DNA of 64,000 bases from assembly GCA_032622095.1 (NCBI GenBank), contig CP136065.1, forward strand, positions 211,402,151-211,466,150, written 5' to 3'. Numbering within the stretch: position 1 is the first letter of the stretch; each line of letters starts with the position of its first letter. This DNA comes from Siphonodentalium dalli (taxonomy: Eukaryota; Mollusca; Scaphopoda; Gadilida; Siphonodentaliidae). The position numbers were made by a program, and so were the translations under genes. The notes below the pieces were generated by a model that was given only the letters and a program-made list of their open reading frames with translations, was not told where the DNA came from and did no database searches. Shown piece by piece: positions 61,109 through 64,000 of this stretch.

Positions 61109-64000
61109 GTAAGTCTCAATATCAATATACTTCTGTGTTGTTACTTCTCTGCTCTCAAACAGGCTGAGTAAGTCTCAATATCAATATACTTCTGTGCTGT
61201 TACTTCTCTGCTCTCAAACAGGCTGAGTAAGTCTCAATATCAATATACTTCTGTGCTGTTACTTCTCTGCTCTCAAACAGGCTGAGTAAGTCTCAATATC
61301 AATATACTTCTGTGCTGTTACTTCTCTGCTCTCAAACAGGCTGAGTAAGTATCAATATCAATATACTTCTGTGCTGTTACTTCTCCGCTCTCAAACAGGC
61401 TGAGTAAGTCTCAATATCAATATACTTCTGTGCTGTTACTTCTCTGCTCTCAAACATGCTGAGTAAGTCTCAATATCAATATACTTCTGTGCCGTTAATT
61501 CTCTGCTCTCAAACAGGCTGAGTAAGTCTCAATATCAATATACTTCTGTGTTGTTACTTCTCTGCTCTCAAACAGGCTGAGTAAGTCTCAATATCAATAT
61601 ACTTCTGTGCTGTTACTTCTCTGCTCTCAAACAGGATGAGTAAGTCTCAATATCAATATACTTCTGTGCTGTTACTTCTCTGCTCTCAAACAGGCTGAGT
61701 AAGTCTCAATATCAATATACTTCTGTGCTGTTACTTCTCTGCTCTCAAACAGGCTGAGTAAGTCTCAATATCAATATACTTCTGTGCTGTTACTTCTCTG
61801 CTCTCAAACAGGCTGAGTATGTCTCAATATCAATATACTTATGTGCTGTTACTTCTCTGCTCTCAAACAGGCTGAGTAAGTCTCAATATCAATATACTTC
61901 TGTGCTGTTACTTCTCTGCTCTCAAACAGGCTGAGTAAGTCTCAATATCAATATACTTCTGTGCTGTTACTTCTCTGCTCTCAAACAGGCTGAGTAAGTC
62001 TCAATATGAATATACTTCTGTGTTGTTACTTCTCTGCTCTCAAACAGGCTGAGTAAGTCTCAATATCAATATACTTCTGTGCTGTTACTTCTCTGCTCTC
62101 AAACAGGCTGAGTAAGTCTCAATATCAATATACTTCTGTGCTGTTACTTCTCTGCTCTCAAACAGGCTGAGTAAGTCTCAATATGAATATACTTCTGTGT
62201 TGTTACTTCTCTGCTCTCAAACAGGCTGAGTAAGTCTCAATATCAATATACTTCTGTGCTGTTACTTCTCTGCTCTCAAACAGGCTGAGTGAGTCGCAAT
62301 ATGAATATACTTCTGTGCTGTTACTTCTCTGCTCTCAAACAGGCTGAGTAAGTCTCAATATCAATATACTTCTGTGCTGTTACTTCTCTGCTCTCAAACA
62401 GGCTGAGTGAGTCGCAATATGAATATACTTCTGTGCTGTTACTTCTCTGCTCTCAAACAGGCTGAGTAAGTCTCAATATCAATATACTTCTGTGCTGTTA
62501 CTTCTCTGCTCTCAAACAGGCTGAGTAAGTCTCAATATCAATATACTTCTGTACTGTTACTTCTCTGCTCTCAAACAGGCTGAGTAAGTCGCAATATGAA
62601 TATACTTCTGTGCTGTTACTTCTCTGCTCTCAAACAGGCTGAGTAAGTCTCAATATCAATATACTTCTGTGCTGTTACTTCTCTGCTCTCAAACAGGCTG
62701 AGTAAGTCTCAATATCAATATACTTCTGTGATGTTACTTCTCTGCTCTCAATCAGGCTGAGTAAGTCTCAATATCAATATACTTCTGTGCTGTTACTTCT
62801 CTGCTCTCAAACAGGCTGAGTAAGTCGCAATATGAATATACTTCTGTGCTGTTACTTCTCTGCTCTCAAACAGGCTGAGTAAGTCTCAATATCAATATAC
62901 TTCTGTGCTGTTACTTCTCTGCTCTCAAACAGGCTGAGTAAGTCTCAATATCAATATACTTCTGTGCTGTTACTTCTCTGCTCTCAAACAGGCTGAGTAA
63001 GTCTCAATATCAATATACTTCTGTGCTGTTACTTCTCTGCTCTCAAACAGGATGAGTAAGTCTCAATATCAATATACTTCTGTGCTGTTACTTCGCTGCT
63101 CTCAAACAGGCTGAGTAAGTCTCAATATCAATATACTTCTGTGCTGTTACTTCTCTGCTCTCAAACAGGCTGAGTAAAGTCTCAATATCAATATACTTCT
63201 GTGCTGTTACTTCTCCGCTCTCAAACAGGCTGAGTAAGTCTCAATATCAATATACTTCTGTGCTGTTACTTCGCTGCTCTCAAACAGGCTGAGTAAGTCT
63301 CAATATCAATATACTTCTGTGCTGTTACTTCTCTGCTCTCAAACAGGATGAGTAAGTCTCAATATGAATATACTTCTGTGCTGTTACTTCGCTGCTCTCA
63401 AACAGGCTGAGTAAGTCTCAATATCAATATACTTCTGTGCTGTTACTTCTCTGCTCTCAAACAGGCTGAGTAAGTCTCAATATCAACATACTTCTGTGCT
63501 GTTACTTCTCTGCTCTCAAACAGGCTGAGTAAGTCTCAATATCAATATACTTCTGTGCTGTTACTTCTCTTCTCTCAAACAGGCTGAGTAAGTCTCAATA
63601 TCAATATACTTCTGTGCTGTTACTTCTCTCAAACAGGCTGAGTAAGTCTCAATATCAATATACTTCTGTGCTGTTACTTCTCTTCTCTAAAACAGGCTGA
63701 GTAAGTCTCAATATCAATATACTTCTGTGCTGTTACTTCTCTGCTCTCAAACAGGCTGAGTAAGTCTCAATATCAATATACTTCTGTGCTGTTACTTCTC
63801 TGCTCTCAAACAGGCTGAGTAAGTCTCAATATCAATATACTTCTGTGCTGTTACTTCTCTGCTATCAAACAGGCTGAATAAGTCTCAATATCAATATACT
63901 TCTGTGCTGTTACTTCTCTTCTCTCAAACAGGCTGAGTAAGTCGCAATATGAATATACTTCTGTGCTGTTACTTCTCTGCTCTCAAACAGGCTGAGTGAG
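61109..64000 (+). repeat. 59-bp tandem array of the exon 13 3' edge and splice donor, about 49 units
   Basis: Unit: 'gtaagtctcaatatcaatat' A, then the last 38 bases of exon 13 ('cttctgtgctgttacttctc' to 'caaacaggctga'). Period 59, very uniform. Variant units ('gtcgcaatatgaata') recur at intervals. One unit has an extra A (63175) and one lacks five bases (about 63627). The array runs off the window, so the true copy number is unknown. Confidence 0.97.

Larger units (their letters stand above)
58533..60992. mobile_element. MITE family A copy carrying two nested hAT-type elements
   Basis: Outer ends CAGTAATGCCC (58533) and GGGCATTACTG (60992), with TA both sides. Without the two insertions it is an ordinary ~200-base palindrome. 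It ends 10 bases upstream of exon 13. Confidence 0.92.

Noticed and set aside
61109-64000. Array of coding exons
   Set aside because: The unit is 59 bases, not a multiple of three, and carries only an exon edge; no unit makes a complete exon.

Overview
The window is one stretch of an animal nuclear genome, almost entirely intron. It carries no bacterial-style genes. Thirteen short coding exons lie on the + strand between 944 and 61108. Their reading phases join without a break into about 589 residues of one protein. That protein is helical and ARM/HEAT-like, and best matches the middle of meiosis inhibitor protein 1 (MEI1), which vertebrates need for meiotic double-strand breaks and synapsis. 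Both ends of the gene lie outside the window. Only about 1.8 kb (under 3%) is coding. The AT-rich base composition, the density of Helitrons and small inverted-repeat elements, and the 'GTCCGTCCGTCC' plus 'GAAACTTGGTATG' families suggest a marine lophotrochozoan, probably a bivalve mollusc; this is inference.

Layout: exons 1-2 (944-3536) are followed by a 22.8 kb intron. That intron holds a Penelope-like relic (5.2-6.06 kb), a 35-bp satellite of about 45 units (7.87-9.47 kb), Helitrons, and nested hAT and piggyBac-type MITEs. Exons 3-5 (26.35-31.49 kb) come next, then a 13 kb intron with three Helitrons joined head to tail (40.63-42.09 kb). Exons 6-12 lie at 44.56-56.28 kb. A 4.7 kb intron then carries a truncated LINE and a three-level nest of DNA transposons. 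Exon 13 (61003-61108) follows, and its 3' edge and splice donor are repeated about 49 more times up to the end of the window.

Repeats fall into families I could define by termini and target duplications: piggyBac-type (TTAA), a TA-flanked CAGT palindrome, at least four 8-bp-duplication hAT-type families, Helitrons (TC...CTAG with a 3' hairpin), and several gtccgtcc-rich families of unknown class. Two things stand out. First, splice-site edges of two MEI1 exons have become tandem arrays. Second, a 67-nt hairpin with compensatory changes in its stem is shared, often in pairs, by at least four element families with different ends, about 23 copies in 64 kb. No tRNA, rRNA, CRISPR array, promoter or second protein-coding host gene was recognised.
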